Positions 1 to 10,834 of a stretch of 64,000 nucleotides of DNA are shown in pieces. The translations under genes were made by a program, and so were the position numbers. Origin of the DNA: Puccinia triticina (lineage: Eukaryota; Basidiomycota; Pucciniomycetes; Pucciniales; Pucciniaceae); assembly GCF_026914185.1 (NCBI RefSeq), contig NC_070562.1, positions 6,634,001 through 6,698,000 of the forward strand, in the 5' to 3' direction. The notes under the pieces are model-generated. The model was not told the origin of the DNA. It searched no databases and was given only the letters and a program-made list of their open reading frames with translations. Each line of letters opens with the position of its first letter. The stretch's first letter is position 1.

Positions 1-2
1 CC

Positions 3-2107
3 TCGCTCGCCCTCAAGCGCGCCCTCTTCTCCGCCTTCGTCCGTCTGCCCATCGCCGCCATCTACGCCAACAGCAGGACCGTCCAGCGCCTCATCGGCTT
101 CCCCGCCGACGGCGACCCCCGCATCGCCCCCGCCCCCGCCCCCGCCCGCCGCATCCCGAGCTACCCTTACTCCTTCATCCAGCCCTCCCCCCTCGAGGTC
201 TTCGAGACTGACGTCATCGTCGTCGGCTCCGGCGCCGGCGGCTCCGTCGTCGCCAGTCTGGTCGCCAAGGCCGGATACCAAACCCTGGTCATCGAGAAGG
301 GCCGCTGGGTGCCCACCGAGCAGAGTATGTGTCTGCCCTCTCTCCCAACCACTCGTCCAGATCCACTCAGTCAGGCCCTCCGTTTCCATCCCCCCTTAGT
401 CACGGGCTCTCTTCATGGCTTCAACGACATGCTCGAAGGGAACGGCCAGATCAGCACCTCCGACGGCAACCTCATCCTCCTACGTTTGTCCCTCCCCTCT
501 CTGCGAAAACATGCCCAAAGCAATCTAAGACCATCCTGCCTGTTATAGTTGGCTCGACGTTTGGAGGGGGCACGACGATCAACTGGTCGGCCTCGCTTGC
601 GCCGCCCTACCATGTCCGCAAAGCGTGGGCGGACGAGCACGGCCTGGGCTACTTCGCCTCCCCGGGCTTCGCGGCGGACATCGAGGCGGTGACGAGCCGG
701 ATGGGCGTCTCCACCACCGCCATCGTCCACTCTAAAGCTAACCAACTCTTCCACAAAGGCGCAAAGAAACTCGGCATCCATGTCGATCTCATTCCCCAGA
801 ACACGGCGGGAAAGGCACACGACTGCGGGATGTGTCAGCGAGGATGTGCGTGGCTCCCCCTCCCCCATCCGCCCATTGACCCAAAGTATATACATATATG
901 TGTTGTTTTTTGTGTGTGTGTGTGTTTAGGTCCGTTTGGAGAGAAACAAGGCGCGGCGCAGACCTGGCTGAAAGACTGTGCCGAGGCGGGCGGGAAGTTC
1001 ATGGAGCGAATGCGGGTGGAGCGGGTGCTGTTCTCGACGGAGCCGGAGCCGGAGCAGATCCGTACGGATCCGAAGGAGAGCAGTGCGGAGGGGCGTGGGC
1101 GACGATATGCGGTGGGCGTGCTGGTGCGCGACGCGACGAGCGGGCGCCGGATGGTCGTCCGCGCCCGCAAGGCCGTCGTCTGTGCCAGCGGGGCCATCAA
1201 CACGCCCGCCCTTCTCCTCCGCAGCGGGCTCACTCTTAACGGGGCCGTCGGGAAGGGATTGCATGTCCACCCGGTGACCGCGGTCACCGGATGGTTCGAC
1301 GCCCCTGTGCGGCCATGGGAGGGCAGCATCATGACCCTGGTCCGTCTCTCCCCTCCTCCTCCTCCCAGCCGCTGATGTTTTGTCGCGAGAGTCTCATGAG
1401 GATGGCGCGGTGTGCAGATCTCGTGCGAGCTCGAGAACCGCCAGGGCACCCATTACGGATGCAAGCTCGAAGTCTTTGCGTCCAACCCGGGCTTCTACGC
1501 GGCCCTGTTCGTCCCGTGGCGCTCGAGCGCGTCGCACAAGGCGCACATGGCCCGGTACGCCCAGAGCTTCACCATCGTCGTCCTCGCCCGGGACAAAGGC
1601 GCGGGCCGGGTCTCCCTGGACCCGGACGACGGCGACCAGCCGCTCGTCGACTACGCCGTCCACCCCTTCGACGCCGACAGTCTGCGCGATGGCATCCTCC
1701 TCGCCTGCCGCACCCTGCGCGCCGCCGGCGCCATCGAGATCGCCTCCACCCTGCCCGCCGTGCCCCACTTTGTCGCCGACGCTCGCCAGGCCCCCGACCA
1801 CGCCGCCCGTCGCTTCGAGAAATGGCTGGCCCAGATCCGCGCCGCGGGCGTCAAGCCCGGCCACGGCGTCCTCGGCTCCGCCCACCAGGTACAGCCCTCT
1901 CCCCTCTCCCCTCCACGCCTTTCACTGACTGACGCGATCGATGGGTGTCCAGATGAGCTCGTGCAGGATGGGCTCCAAGCCATCGGACGGCTCTGTCGTC
2001 GACGGCCACGGGAAAGTATGGGGCCACGAGAAGCTGTGGGTCGCCGACGGCTCGGTGTTGCCGACGGCGACGGGCGTCAATCCGTCCATTTCAGTTCAGT
2101 CCTCGCT

Positions 2108-2142
<35 letters not shown>

Positions 2143-2279
2143 ATCCGCCGCCCAGCTAACACTCTCCCTCCCTCTAGATCATGAGCGTCGCCCATCACAT
2201 CGGCTCCCAGCTCGTCAAGCATCTGGATGGCCAGGACCACGCCCGCAACGGGACTGGTGTGACCGCCTCGAAGCTATGA
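3..2279 (+). CDS. Long-chain alcohol oxidase (GMC family), 5'-truncated by the window edge
   Basis: Exons fitted by eye: <3-324, 400-483, 549-845, 930-1339, 1418-1888, 1953-2093, 2178-2279. They join in one frame to 608 codons plus TGA. Exon 1 encodes an FAD-binding dinucleotide fold (DVIVVGSGAGGS, then VIEKGRW). Exon 3 has the FAO block GSTFGGGTTINWSAS and ends in a cysteine cluster CGMCQRGC, like the CGxCxxGC of fatty-alcohol oxidases. Exons 5-6 join to SAHQ-MSSCRMG, the active-site His region, followed by LWVADGSVLPTATGVNP. Family knowledge: these flavoenzymes oxidise long-chain fatty alcohols to aldehydes, usually at peroxisome or ER membranes. The start codon lies left of the window. GC content is much higher than in the repeats that follow. 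Intron 3 carries a TG run and the last intron a poly-C run. Confidence 0.88.
2110..2151. repeat. Poly-C run in the last intron of the alcohol oxidase gene
   Basis: About 42 consecutive C residues between the donor at 2094 and the acceptor ending at 2177. Homopolymers of this length are slippage-prone, so the exact length may be an assembly or sequencing artefact. Confidence 0.9.
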
Positions 2280-2918
2280 GCCGTCGTCCTCACATCTCTG
2301 CCCGCTTGTTACCCCTCTCTTCTCTCCCAGCACCAGCACAGCGGGCTCTCGGACACTCTGATTATTTATCCAGTCTGGTCGTTCTCCTTCAATGGCGGCC
2401 ACGGTCGCGGAGACGGCTGACGCATGTTGCTGCATCCATTCTATACATGTACCAATAATATGCATGTGCCCACCGCCCGAGATGCGCTTCTTGGACGTGC
2501 GAGCCGGATGTGTGCGCCGACGATTAGCGGGATGGTGGATGTCTGGCCGGATGAGGGCCACTGGGGAACGGGCCAACATGAGGCTCCTGTCCGTATCCAG
2601 GCTCTGTCTCTGGAGGGGTCGGGCCCAGGAAGGCTTCCTGATCATCTGGATGTTAGGGTGGATGCCTTCCATCAAGGTATGGGGGGCTCCGGGGGGAGCC
2701 TCAAAGGCCCTCTCCGTGAGAGCCCCAAAGGAAGGGCCAGCCCCTTTCTCCCGACGGACGAGGAACTCTCGCTCGCAGGCTCTGTTGGGGCCTCAAAGGC
2801 TCACAAGGCCTCCTTGTGAGAGCCCCAAAAGGCCAGCCCCTTCCTGTGTCATGAGTTTCTCCCCACTGGCGAGGCACTCATGCTCAGTAGGGGTAGAAAC
2901 CATCAGACAGATAAATAG
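2280..2918. repeat. Intergenic region with an imperfect direct duplication
   Basis: Downstream flank of the alcohol oxidase gene; no supported gene. Two copies of a roughly 95-bp unit lie at about 2698-2790 and 2790-2888. Each has a TCAAAGGC...GTGAGAGCCCCAAA core followed by GGCCAGCCCCTT. Confidence 0.5.
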
Positions 2919-3095
2919 GGTGTTCAAAATTGATTTTTGAATATCATTTTACATAAAATCATAAGATTTATCGAAGTTTTGAGAGGCGCTTGAAATGAAG
3001 AGAACCCCTAACTTAACACAGGACCCTCTTCGGAGGGCCTGGTGCAGCCTGGCTGGCGCGGAGCGCCCCTCGCCAAGCGAGCCTCCAAAGGAGGG

Positions 3096-3810
3096 TGTCA
3101 GGGTACGTCTCTAAGGTGGCGTTACCCTGAATTAACTTGATACTGAGTATCAATGAGGACAGCGCTGGCGAGGCGGAAAACAACTAAAACAAGTAGACCG
3201 TAGTCTATCTCTACTCAACCGTCTAGGCGGGAGGAGGAGCCACACCTCTTGTGCAAGAGGGGCCTAGCGGAAAAGGATTCTCGCTGGGATCTAGAGGATC
3301 CAGACGGCCGGAAAAGGAGAGAGTAGAAAGGAGGAGAGCCTCTTGAACTTACTTGGTCGGAGACTTACTAGTATCCGGGAGGTAAGTCAAAGGCCGAGGG
3401 GAGTTGCACGTGAAGGTTGGTGGAGATGGAGGGAAGGTCGAAGGGTTGTGAATCAAGGAAGTTGAGTAAATGAAAAGATGGGAGTTCTAGAGGTATAGGC
3501 CCCAATCGCTGATCTTTCAGCAATGTAGACGGGCTTGGTACCAAAAAACTCTGGGGGACAAACTCCCTCTCGAGAGCCCCCCTACTATATGAGAAGAGCA
3601 AGCTCCGATCCCGGAAGCCTTTCTTCTCCTAACTTCCTGCCCGCTGTTAAGTGGGCATAAACACATCGCGCAGACTGAGTTACTCAATACAAGTAACTCA
3701 GCTGTCGTACTAAGCAACCACCAAGCTGGTGCTGCTATTCATGCTGGAGGACGCGTAAGCGCAACTCCTTGTTGGCCCTCTGCGCTGTTGGAACTAGCAG
3801 AGGGCTGACA
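3096..3810 (-). repeat. gypsy-1 3' LTR (715 bp)
   Basis: TG...CA ends (TGTCAG/CTGACA). The same sequence recurs at 8852-8996 plus 14728-15302, interrupted there by the Ty1 insertion. The 5-bp GAGGG target copy precedes it. Confidence 0.85.
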
Positions 3811-3939
3811 CTTGCCCCCACAAAAAAGGACGGCTCGGATCCAAGCCTCCGGTTTTTTTTTCTGAGCACAAAACCATCGGAGTAAGGTATCAGCATTGGG
3901 TATTGCCGTCTGTGGTAACCACCTGTCCGAATCAGCGGA

Positions 3940-5094
3940 TCAATTCTTGAAAAGCGTCAAATATAGACGACAATCTTGCCCCTGCACGCGTGTCAGTTTC
4001 TCATCCAATATTTTGGAAGGGAAATCCTGATCTGAACTTTCCTCCGCTTCCGGAAGTACCAACGGCTGAGGAACCTCATGGGTGTCCCCCTCGGTGACAT
4101 ACTTTTTCAAAAGACTGACTGGGAAGGTTGGATGTTTAAAATCATAGCCCTCCGTTAAGAACACTTCCACCGCATTACGGCCATGAAGATTGGTCAAAGA
4201 CTCCGTAATTTTAGGCATAGGATAGCGATCTGGTGTAGTATACGTGTTTAGTGCCCTGAAGTTGCCCACAAGCCGCGACTTCCCGTTATTCCACGCAATG
4301 ATGACTGGCGTGGTGATCTCGACGCCTTTGTTTGCACCAACTTTCCTGATTATGCCCATCTTGCTTAACAACAAGATGTGCTCCTCGATAGCCTCCCGTG
4401 TCCGTGGACTGGCTGGGTACAGAGCCTTTTGCAGAGCTGCCGGATAAGGCTTTTTGACCGTCAGCGTAATTCCCACCTGGTGGCCGTTAATCGCCCCAAA
4501 TGGCTGGTCAACCGTTGCAAATGCTTCCTTGAATCTTTCCAACACAATTACCAGCTCGTTTTTGTATACTGACGTCAACTCTCCAGAAATCTTAGCGTCA
4601 CGGTCTACTTCGTCGTTAAAAGAGAGCTCCGAGGACTTTTCCGGCAGTACCACATTAATGGACTCGTCAAACTCAAAAACCCGCTTCCCAACCGTAAATT
4701 TCCAACAGCCGTTGTTGAGGAGAGAGATCTTGTAGTGCGCCAGGTAGTCGTTACCCATAATAAAGTACCTGGCATTCATGTTTTCCATCACAACAAATGT
4801 CACGACCATGCGAATGGTACTCAATTGCAGCTTAATGTTCACTACTCCCAGCGGAACAAGCGCCCCCGATGCACTATGGAAGCTACCTGTTTCAATAGGC
4901 AGGATAAACTTCTCCCACCCCGGGCAAAACCGCTTAAGGTAGTTTTTGCCCACTACTGATTTAACTGCTCCACTGTCTAGCAAGACCATACAGTCTTTCT
5001 CACAGCACGACATGCGGACAAGATTGTTTTTCCCTAAGAGAATCCTTACCGGTCGAGCTATGTTGGCGCGAGTTTTGACTCGCAGCTGTTGCAA
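3940..5094 (-). pseudogene. gypsy-1 pol remnant: protease and RT start fused to the integrase C-terminus
   Basis: A 384-aa open frame. The N-terminal third holds a retropepsin-like LLDSGAVKSVVG. It is followed by ITTPVIIAWNNGKSRLVGNF and RALNTYTTPDRYPMPKI, the start of a Ty3 reverse transcriptase. Directly after SLTNLHGRN the sequence switches to HPTFPVSLLKKYV...PLVLPE, which normally lies behind the integrase core. The RT palm with YxDD, RNase H and the DDE core are therefore deleted without losing the frame. It cannot encode a working polymerase. Confidence 0.8.
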
Positions 5095-5106
5095 ACTAAC
5101 TTAGCG

Positions 5107-5312
5107 ACAGCAATTCAGCCGTATCGGTTTGGCTTGCGCGGGGTGGAGCTGAGTGGTGGGCGCGGGAAATGGCAGTTAGCTTCGAGCTAACCGTCACTAA
5201 ATGTAGTGACGGTTAGCTGAAATTCAAGCTTCCCACTAATTTAGCTTGGGCTTAGCTACACCCGGTGTGGTTGAGATTGGTGGCTAAACTAGCTAATTTC
5301 GAGCTAAACTAG
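5107..5312. repeat. Small hairpin-bearing insertion inside gypsy-1
   Basis: Separates the gag and protease frames. It contains a near-perfect hairpin around 5190-5220 (AGCTAACCGTCACTA, 4-nt loop, then the inverse) and several TTTAGCT/AGCTAAA motifs. It resembles a short foldback or MITE insertion, but the ends were not resolved. Confidence 0.45.
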
Positions 5313-6690
5313 TCACCGGTAAGGATGCTCTAAGGGCGTACCTATCGCAAACGCTCCCTGAGAGGTCTCCCCAATAATAGGCCCTTCTGGGTCGTAGACG
5401 CTACCGTCTTCCTCATCCCGCTGGACATTATCCTCATCAACGTTGTTGACCTTTGTAGGGCATCTTCGCGAGGTATGCCCTGACTCGTTACATGTGTAAC
5501 ACGTAATTTGGCCAGCCGCAGGTGGCACTTTGGGATTGGTTGTCGTTCCGGCAGGGACCTTCGCCGGAGCCGGCGCCTTCAGCTGAAACCTTTGCCAACA
5601 TAGCCGAGTCTTGTCACAAATATCTTCCAAGACATTTGTAACCTCACTCAGGTCAGCAGCGGGATTCCTCATCGCTGTCTTGACCGCAAACTCCACCTCA
5701 TTGTCCATCAATCTGAGCAACTTAAAATTGATTGATTCCTGAGAAATACCCAACGAGAAACATTGGAGCCTGTTGTACTGACGCGTGACCCAATCGGCCG
5801 GTACGGTCTCACCCGCGATAAACTTGTCCGCATCAAAAGCATCCTCTTTTTTTCGCTTCCAGCTTGAAGTCCCCCACTTCTTGCAAATCTCCTCTCGCCA
5901 GAAGCTCCACTTCTTATTCCGATGCATAGCTTCCATGGTCTTGAACCACAAGCGCGCCCCATCGGTAAGAATAGTGAGTAATTTGAGCACTATTACCCCA
6001 TCATTAAGATGGCTGTGGCGCTTGGCGGAATCAATCCAGTGGATAAAGTCCATGTGGTCGTATTCACCCTTACCAGAAAAGGTCGGCCAGTCCGACTTGG
6101 CAATGGCATTAGTTAGTTGTTTCTGAACCTCCAGACTGACGGGTTCATCCTCATTATCTGAGTCCGATGGATTCAATTCCTGTCTGGGGGGAGCGGGGTG
6201 TTGCTTCCGCAAGGTTGATCCCTTTCACCAACCCAGCTAGTTCGGCAATTTCAGCCCGCAATCTACCTCCTTCCGCGCGGTTTTGACTCATCATCGTGTC
6301 GAAACGCTCATTTAACTTCAAAAAATCTCGCCGCTGGCCCTCGCTGGCCTCCTCAATACGAGTATGCAGCTCTTTGACTATCCCCGTCTCACTGGTTGTC
6401 CTCTCCCGCTGCTCGGGCCTATCCCTAGCCACGGCGCGCTCCATCCTTTCGACACAACCGTCCATGGCTAAACCAACCGTTGACGCTACCTGTTCTTTCA
6501 CATCAGTGAGCTTAGCAAAACCAGTGAAGTCAATTGCTAGTAACTGATCTAGGCAACTAGTAACCTTGGCCATGTGGCCTCTATCACCGCCGCCACTTTA
6601 TTACCATTGTCAAAGGGGCGTGACTTAGACTCCATGGCTTGCTCCAGTTTCTGCAGCCTGTTGGCAATGTCAGGTTGTGGTTCTGCTACT
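5313..6690 (-). pseudogene. gypsy-1 gag remnant with zinc knuckle
   Basis: Two overlapping minus-strand frames (6573-6154 and 6212-5313), with a continuation of coding character upstream to about 6690, encode a Ty3-type capsid: SDWPTFSGKGEYDHMDFIHW, LTDGARLWFKTMEAMHRNKK and PADWVTRQYNRLQCFSLG. Near the end is a CX2CX4HX4C zinc knuckle, CYTCNESGHTSRRCP. Frame changes and the insertion at 5107-5312 separate it from the protease. Capsid and nucleocapsid are its expected products in a complete element. Confidence 0.75.
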
Positions 6691-6819
6691 CTTAGCTTTA
6701 TCATACCTGCTGGTGTCACTCATTCATGACCTGTCATTTACAGGTCTTACCCTCAATTAGGGATCTTCATGTGACACCAGTGGATGTTCATTCACCCACC
6801 TGCAGCCATTCATATCCAA

Positions 6820-6891
6820 GCGTCCTTAGTACAGTGGTTAGTACACTTGACATGGATATAAGAGACATGGGTTCAACTCCCATAGGACACA
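6820..6891 (+). tRNA. Degenerate tRNA-like sequence inside gypsy-1
   Basis: Folds as a cloverleaf: acceptor GCGTCCT/AGGACAC with one mismatch; D stem GTAC/GTAC; T stem ATGGG/CCCAT around TTCAACT. The internal Pol III boxes fit consensus (A box TAGTACAGTGG, B box GGTTCAACTCC). The anticodon stem is weak (CTTGA/ATAAG) and loop position 33 is A instead of U. The nominal anticodon is TGG. Most likely a decayed tRNA or a tRNA-derived SINE head rather than a working gene. Confidence 0.5.
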
Positions 6892-6898
6892 TAATATT

Positions 6899-8444
6899 TT
6901 ATGGAGTTTCACAGGTAATGTCTGCCGTGAGTTTGCCACTGTCAGACAGCACAGGTTTAAGCTCGATAGCCGCTTCCAAGCGGTGCACCTTAGCGTCCAG
7001 CTCCTGGATCACCTGCACTAGCTTAGCAGAGTCGCACTCCGGACGAGCTGTCAAAGCCGCCATGATGGACTCAGTTGCACTTTGCAATGAAGCCTCAAAA
7101 ATATGTTCAATACCTGACAGATCCTGGGCTGTCCCCTTATTGGACTGCAGGGCACCAACCAAACTGTTCAATAGCTTTACTTCTCCCGCCACCTCGTTCA
7201 ATTTCTTAATGGCAGACTGTAACGCAACAGAAGAGGAATTACCAACAGTAGTCAAGTTGGTCAAAGAGAATGTCAGTGATTTAGTGTGATTAAGAAGAAG
7301 GTCCTGCAGATGAGATAACTTATTGGACGTGGGGAGAGAGACTTCCGACGAAAGAGAAGCAACAACAGTTTTAATAGACTGATCTAAGTGGGAAACTATT
7401 TGTTTGGAGTTCCCATCCACTACTTTTTCTATTTGGCCGAACATATACGAAAGCAACCCAGTAGCTTCTTTTAGTGTAAGTCCCACTGGTTCCCTCGGTT
7501 CCTGCTTTGCAATTGATCTATTGCTTGGTAGCCTCCTTGGATCGTGCGGCTCATCCGGAACACTTCCCCGTATACTTGGTTTCTGTAGTGCTGGCAGCCC
7601 CGCATTCGACCCTGACCTCTCTGGTTTGCCTGCGGTGCTTGCGCCAGTCTCGCCTGCTGGTTCGGCTGGCCTTGCGGCTGAGGTTGACGGTTCCTTGCGT
7701 TCCTGGCGTTGGGGCGAGCCGTCGCCGGGTGAGCCGGCCCTCTTGGAATCTGAGCATTGGCGGGCCTGGGGCGCGTGTTGTGAGGATTCCACCCCTCCGT
7801 TATGTGGGATAACCCCTCCCAACCAATCAGTTGCACTAAGGTGTTGTGGGTTGGGATCGACTGGTCCCTGAAGAGCAACATCTGCTCGTAGTTTGAGGCC
7901 GCCATCGCCTGTCGGAACGCCTCCATGAATCACAGGTGGGTCTGGATGATCAGCTCCGTCGCCGGACTGAACTTGACGTCCTCCTCCTCCTCGCTTAAAC
8001 TCTCCTGCTGGGACAAGTTCGGGTTTGGCGGCCCTGGTAGACGAAGATTTAGAACCAGCGTTAGATGCCGTCTTCTTTGGGGGAACCATATTAAAGGTTA
8101 AATCAAAACAAACCCTCAGTAACGATGGTCGTCAACGTCTCTGACTCTGGGCGAGGATGATCTTTTACTGTGGTATCTCTATGGGTCTGATCGCCGCTCA
8201 ATTCCCAACCAGTGATCACAGTGGCATTGGCTGCAGGTGGAGCTGGCGTGGGCTCTGTTTGAGATTGGGTGTGGATTTGATCGATGAACCAACGCAAAAC
8301 GGGGTTTGCTGATGGGGTGACTGGAGGGTCTGGTCTGAATGATGTTGCGGTTGACGGCGCCGGGCCAATATTCGCTGGTACGGCCCCTGTAGCCTGGATG
8401 GTACTGACTGGAGCTCTAGCCGTATTCCCGGTAGGACGGAACAA
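6899..8444 (-). pseudogene. gypsy-1 5' gag-like region
   Basis: Two minus-strand open frames, 8444-8103 (113 aa) and 8089-6899 (396 aa). The longer begins MVPPKKTASNAGSKSSS and is Pro/Ser/Gly-rich at the N-terminus. A predicted coiled-coil half follows (LIQ/LEAAIEL-type heptads near the end), as in the N-terminal gag region of large Ty3 elements. No enzymatic motif. It ends at the tRNA-like insertion. Whether it and the downstream gag remnant came from one continuous frame cannot be told by eye. Confidence 0.55.
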
Positions 8445-8851
8445 CGAGTCGAATAGAGCCGCTACTCCGTTATCGGTGGTTGGTGGCTTGTTTGCCGCCT
8501 GGGGTTAGAGCTAGTATCTGCTGTCTCTACTTCTGGCGGAGCCGAACTTCGATTGGTAGGGGCTGCAGGAGTCCCGCGGTCCAACGCAAAGAAGCTATGT
8601 ATGTAGTGATGTCTGACGGGGCCCCACTACACTTGCCTTTGATAAGCTTACACCTTTTGGAGAACGGGACTAAAGAATGTCTGCTCACTGATAAAGCGAC
8701 GACGACGTAGACGATCTCGCTATTTGAGCAAGATAATCACGGACAACTGTGGTCCTAGCTAAGCTCCCGAGGGATGGAGTAATACATACAAAAAACTGGG
8801 CTCAATGAGGCCAATAACACAGGTCTGGGTAAATGGGATGAGGCCCCCAAA

Positions 8852-8996
8852 TGTCAGGGTACGTCTCTAAGGTGGTGTTACCCTGAATTAACTTGATACT
8901 GAGTATCAATGAGGACAGCGCTGGCGAGGCGGAAAACAACTAAAACAAGTAGACCGTAGTCTATCTCTACTCAACCGTCTAGGCAGGAGGAGGAGC
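8852..8996 (-). repeat. gypsy-1 5' LTR, left fragment
   Basis: Matches the first 145 bp of the LTR at 3096. It is interrupted at GGAGC by the Ty1 element and resumes at 14728. Confidence 0.85.
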
Positions 8997-9818
8997 TGTC
9001 AGGATTTGGGCCCTGGCCCGACCGGCCCGGTCGCAGCCCCTGAACTCCTCAACTTGGAGGCTGACATCTCAAGCCCTTGTGCCCTCATACAACTCAATCA
9101 CCCGTTCAACCGTAAGTACAAAAAGCCTTGCATCATCAATACTGAGGGAACCAAACCAGTTGAAACATTAAAAAGCTAACCAGTCCCTTGTCATACCGCC
9201 TCATCCAGGCGACGAAGACATGGACCGAGAAAACAATCAGAACCGCCAGGTTGACAGAACCCTGCCTTCCGACCCAAACCAAACCAGCCAACAACCAAGC
9301 GTCCCAACCGTCTCGTAGGGCAAAAGACTGGACCCTGAGATTCAACCAGGCCAGCAACAACCAGTGCGTACTCCTTGAAGCCACATCAGCAGTACTCCGG
9401 GTATAAAACCTGACCTCCACCTCTCTCACTCTTTTTCCTCAGCTCTTGTTCTTCTCCTTGACTACACATCAGCTCAAACCAGCCCACATCCCCCTTCATC
9501 TCAGCTCACACCAGCCTCACTCGCACTCAACACCCCTTGCCGACTTTAGCTCACTTTTTTCACCTTTTATCATCGACAGCTTGCGACGACCTCGTACCGC
9601 ACTCGCGTCATTCTCAGACCTGTTTTCTTTTATCTCTCTTTATCTTCTTTGTTTCCATACTTAACCGCAATCGTTTAAGAACGCTATCTCAGTTGCCCAC
9701 CACTGCCCTTAAGGTACAAAATTGTTACTTGTTTCTCTCTCTATTGTTTTCTCTCATGAAGATTACCATGAGCTGACAAAAAGATGAAATAAAACCCTTA
9801 AGTCTTGCTATTCTCACA
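8997..9818 (+). repeat. Ty1 element 5' LTR
   Basis: TG...CA ends. A TATA-like GGGTATAAAACC lies about two fifths of the way in (about 9400) and a T/C-rich stretch follows. Near-identical to 13906-14727. Confidence 0.93.
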
Positions 9819-9889
9819 GATTTACAGTCTCGGGGCTTTCCAAACGAACGAATTCCTCAAATCAAACGACTTAAAAGGGCAGCGAAGAA

Positions 9890-10834
9890 ATGGCATCGAG
9901 CATTGCAACCAAGGAAGAACTCGCGTGTCTCCTCACTCTCCAGGGAGACACCAACTACGCCCTCTGGTTCCTTCGCATGCGGACGTTCATGAAAAACAAA
10001 GATCTTTGGGGCGCAATCAACGCCGATCCTGGACCAAACCCCACCCGCGCCTTGAAGAAGCAACTCAACGATTCAGCAGGAGTCATTAGCATGAAGATCT
10101 GCGATCGACTCTACCCCAGCCTCGTCACCGAAGAGAACGAAGATAATGGCTTCCTCCTATGGCGAAAAATCACCACTCAGTACTCAAGGTACACGGCCCA
10201 TCGATTCAGCAGGTGCACCACGGCATGGGACAACCTCCAATTCAACGGTCATATGCTTGACTTCTTAGATGGCCTCGACCGATGCCTCACTAACTTCGCC
10301 GCCATAGGCGAGCCACGCAACAGCCGAGACATCTGTGGATATATCGTTGCCAAGATCGGATCCTCTCGCCGAGCTCTCACCGACTCATTCCTCATGCAGC
10401 CCGATCTCATGCACAACCACGAGCTCCTCATAAGCAAATTAAGGGACATAGAGGAAGAAGAAGAACCCTCCAAGCGCAAGTCACCATCTGAAAAGACCGC
10501 TCATGCACTCAGCACCAGAACCAGGCCACCCTCTGGATATCGGAACGGCCGACACAACCCGGAAGATCAATGCTGGGCATTACACCCTGAAAAACGACCT
10601 GTCCGAAAACCCCGTGTGGCACCCACTCAGCACTCCGCCGTGACCACAGAACAGCCGCCAACAGCGACTCCGTCCCAGTTCGAGCGCCCTGCGTTTGCCA
10701 ACGTCACCACCGTCAACTTGTGCTCCCTGCAGTCTTGGACTCAGGAGCATCCCACCACATGTTCAACAACACAGCTTTCTTCTCCGAAGTCTCCGACTGT
10801 AACATTCCCATCAGCACTGGGAAGAACTCAATAG
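9890..10834 (+). CDS. Ty1 element gag
   Basis: A 314-aa frame from ATG 9890, about 70 nt after the 5' LTR. It has the UBN2/Ty1 gag pattern: LQGDTNYALWFLRMRTFMKN, LWRKITTQYSR and ISKLRDIEEEEEPSKRKS. The zinc knuckle is damaged: only GRHNPEDQCWALHPEKRP remains, without the leading CxxC. The last about 40 codons overlap the pol frame, which is offset by one base. The true gag-pol product probably switches frame near 10,715, either from a mutation or a programmed shift. Confidence 0.8.
   Translation: MASSIATKEELACLLTLQGDTNYALWFLRMRTFMKNKDLWGAINADPGPNPTRALKKQLNDSAGVISMKICDRLYPSLVTEENEDNGFLLWRKITTQYSRYTAHRFSRCTTAWDNLQFNGHMLDFLDGLDRCLTNFAAIGEPRNSRDICGYIVAKIGSSRRALTDSFLMQPDLMHNHELLISKLRDIEEEEEPSKRKSPSEKTAHALSTRTRPPSGYRNGRHNPEDQCWALHPEKRPVRKPRVAPTQHSAVTTEQPPTATPSQFERPAFANVTTVNLCSLQSWTQEHPTTCSTTQLSSPKSPTVTFPSALGRTQ

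Noticed and set aside
413..1885. Long minus-strand frames (160-204 codons) opposite the alcohol oxidase exons
   Set aside because: Antisense of a recognised GMC oxidase in GC-rich DNA; no domain or independent signal.
10720..10834. Programmed frameshift between gag and pol of the Ty1 element
   Set aside because: No slippery site or structure could be recognised, and many related elements use one frame, so a simple one-base mutation is equally likely.
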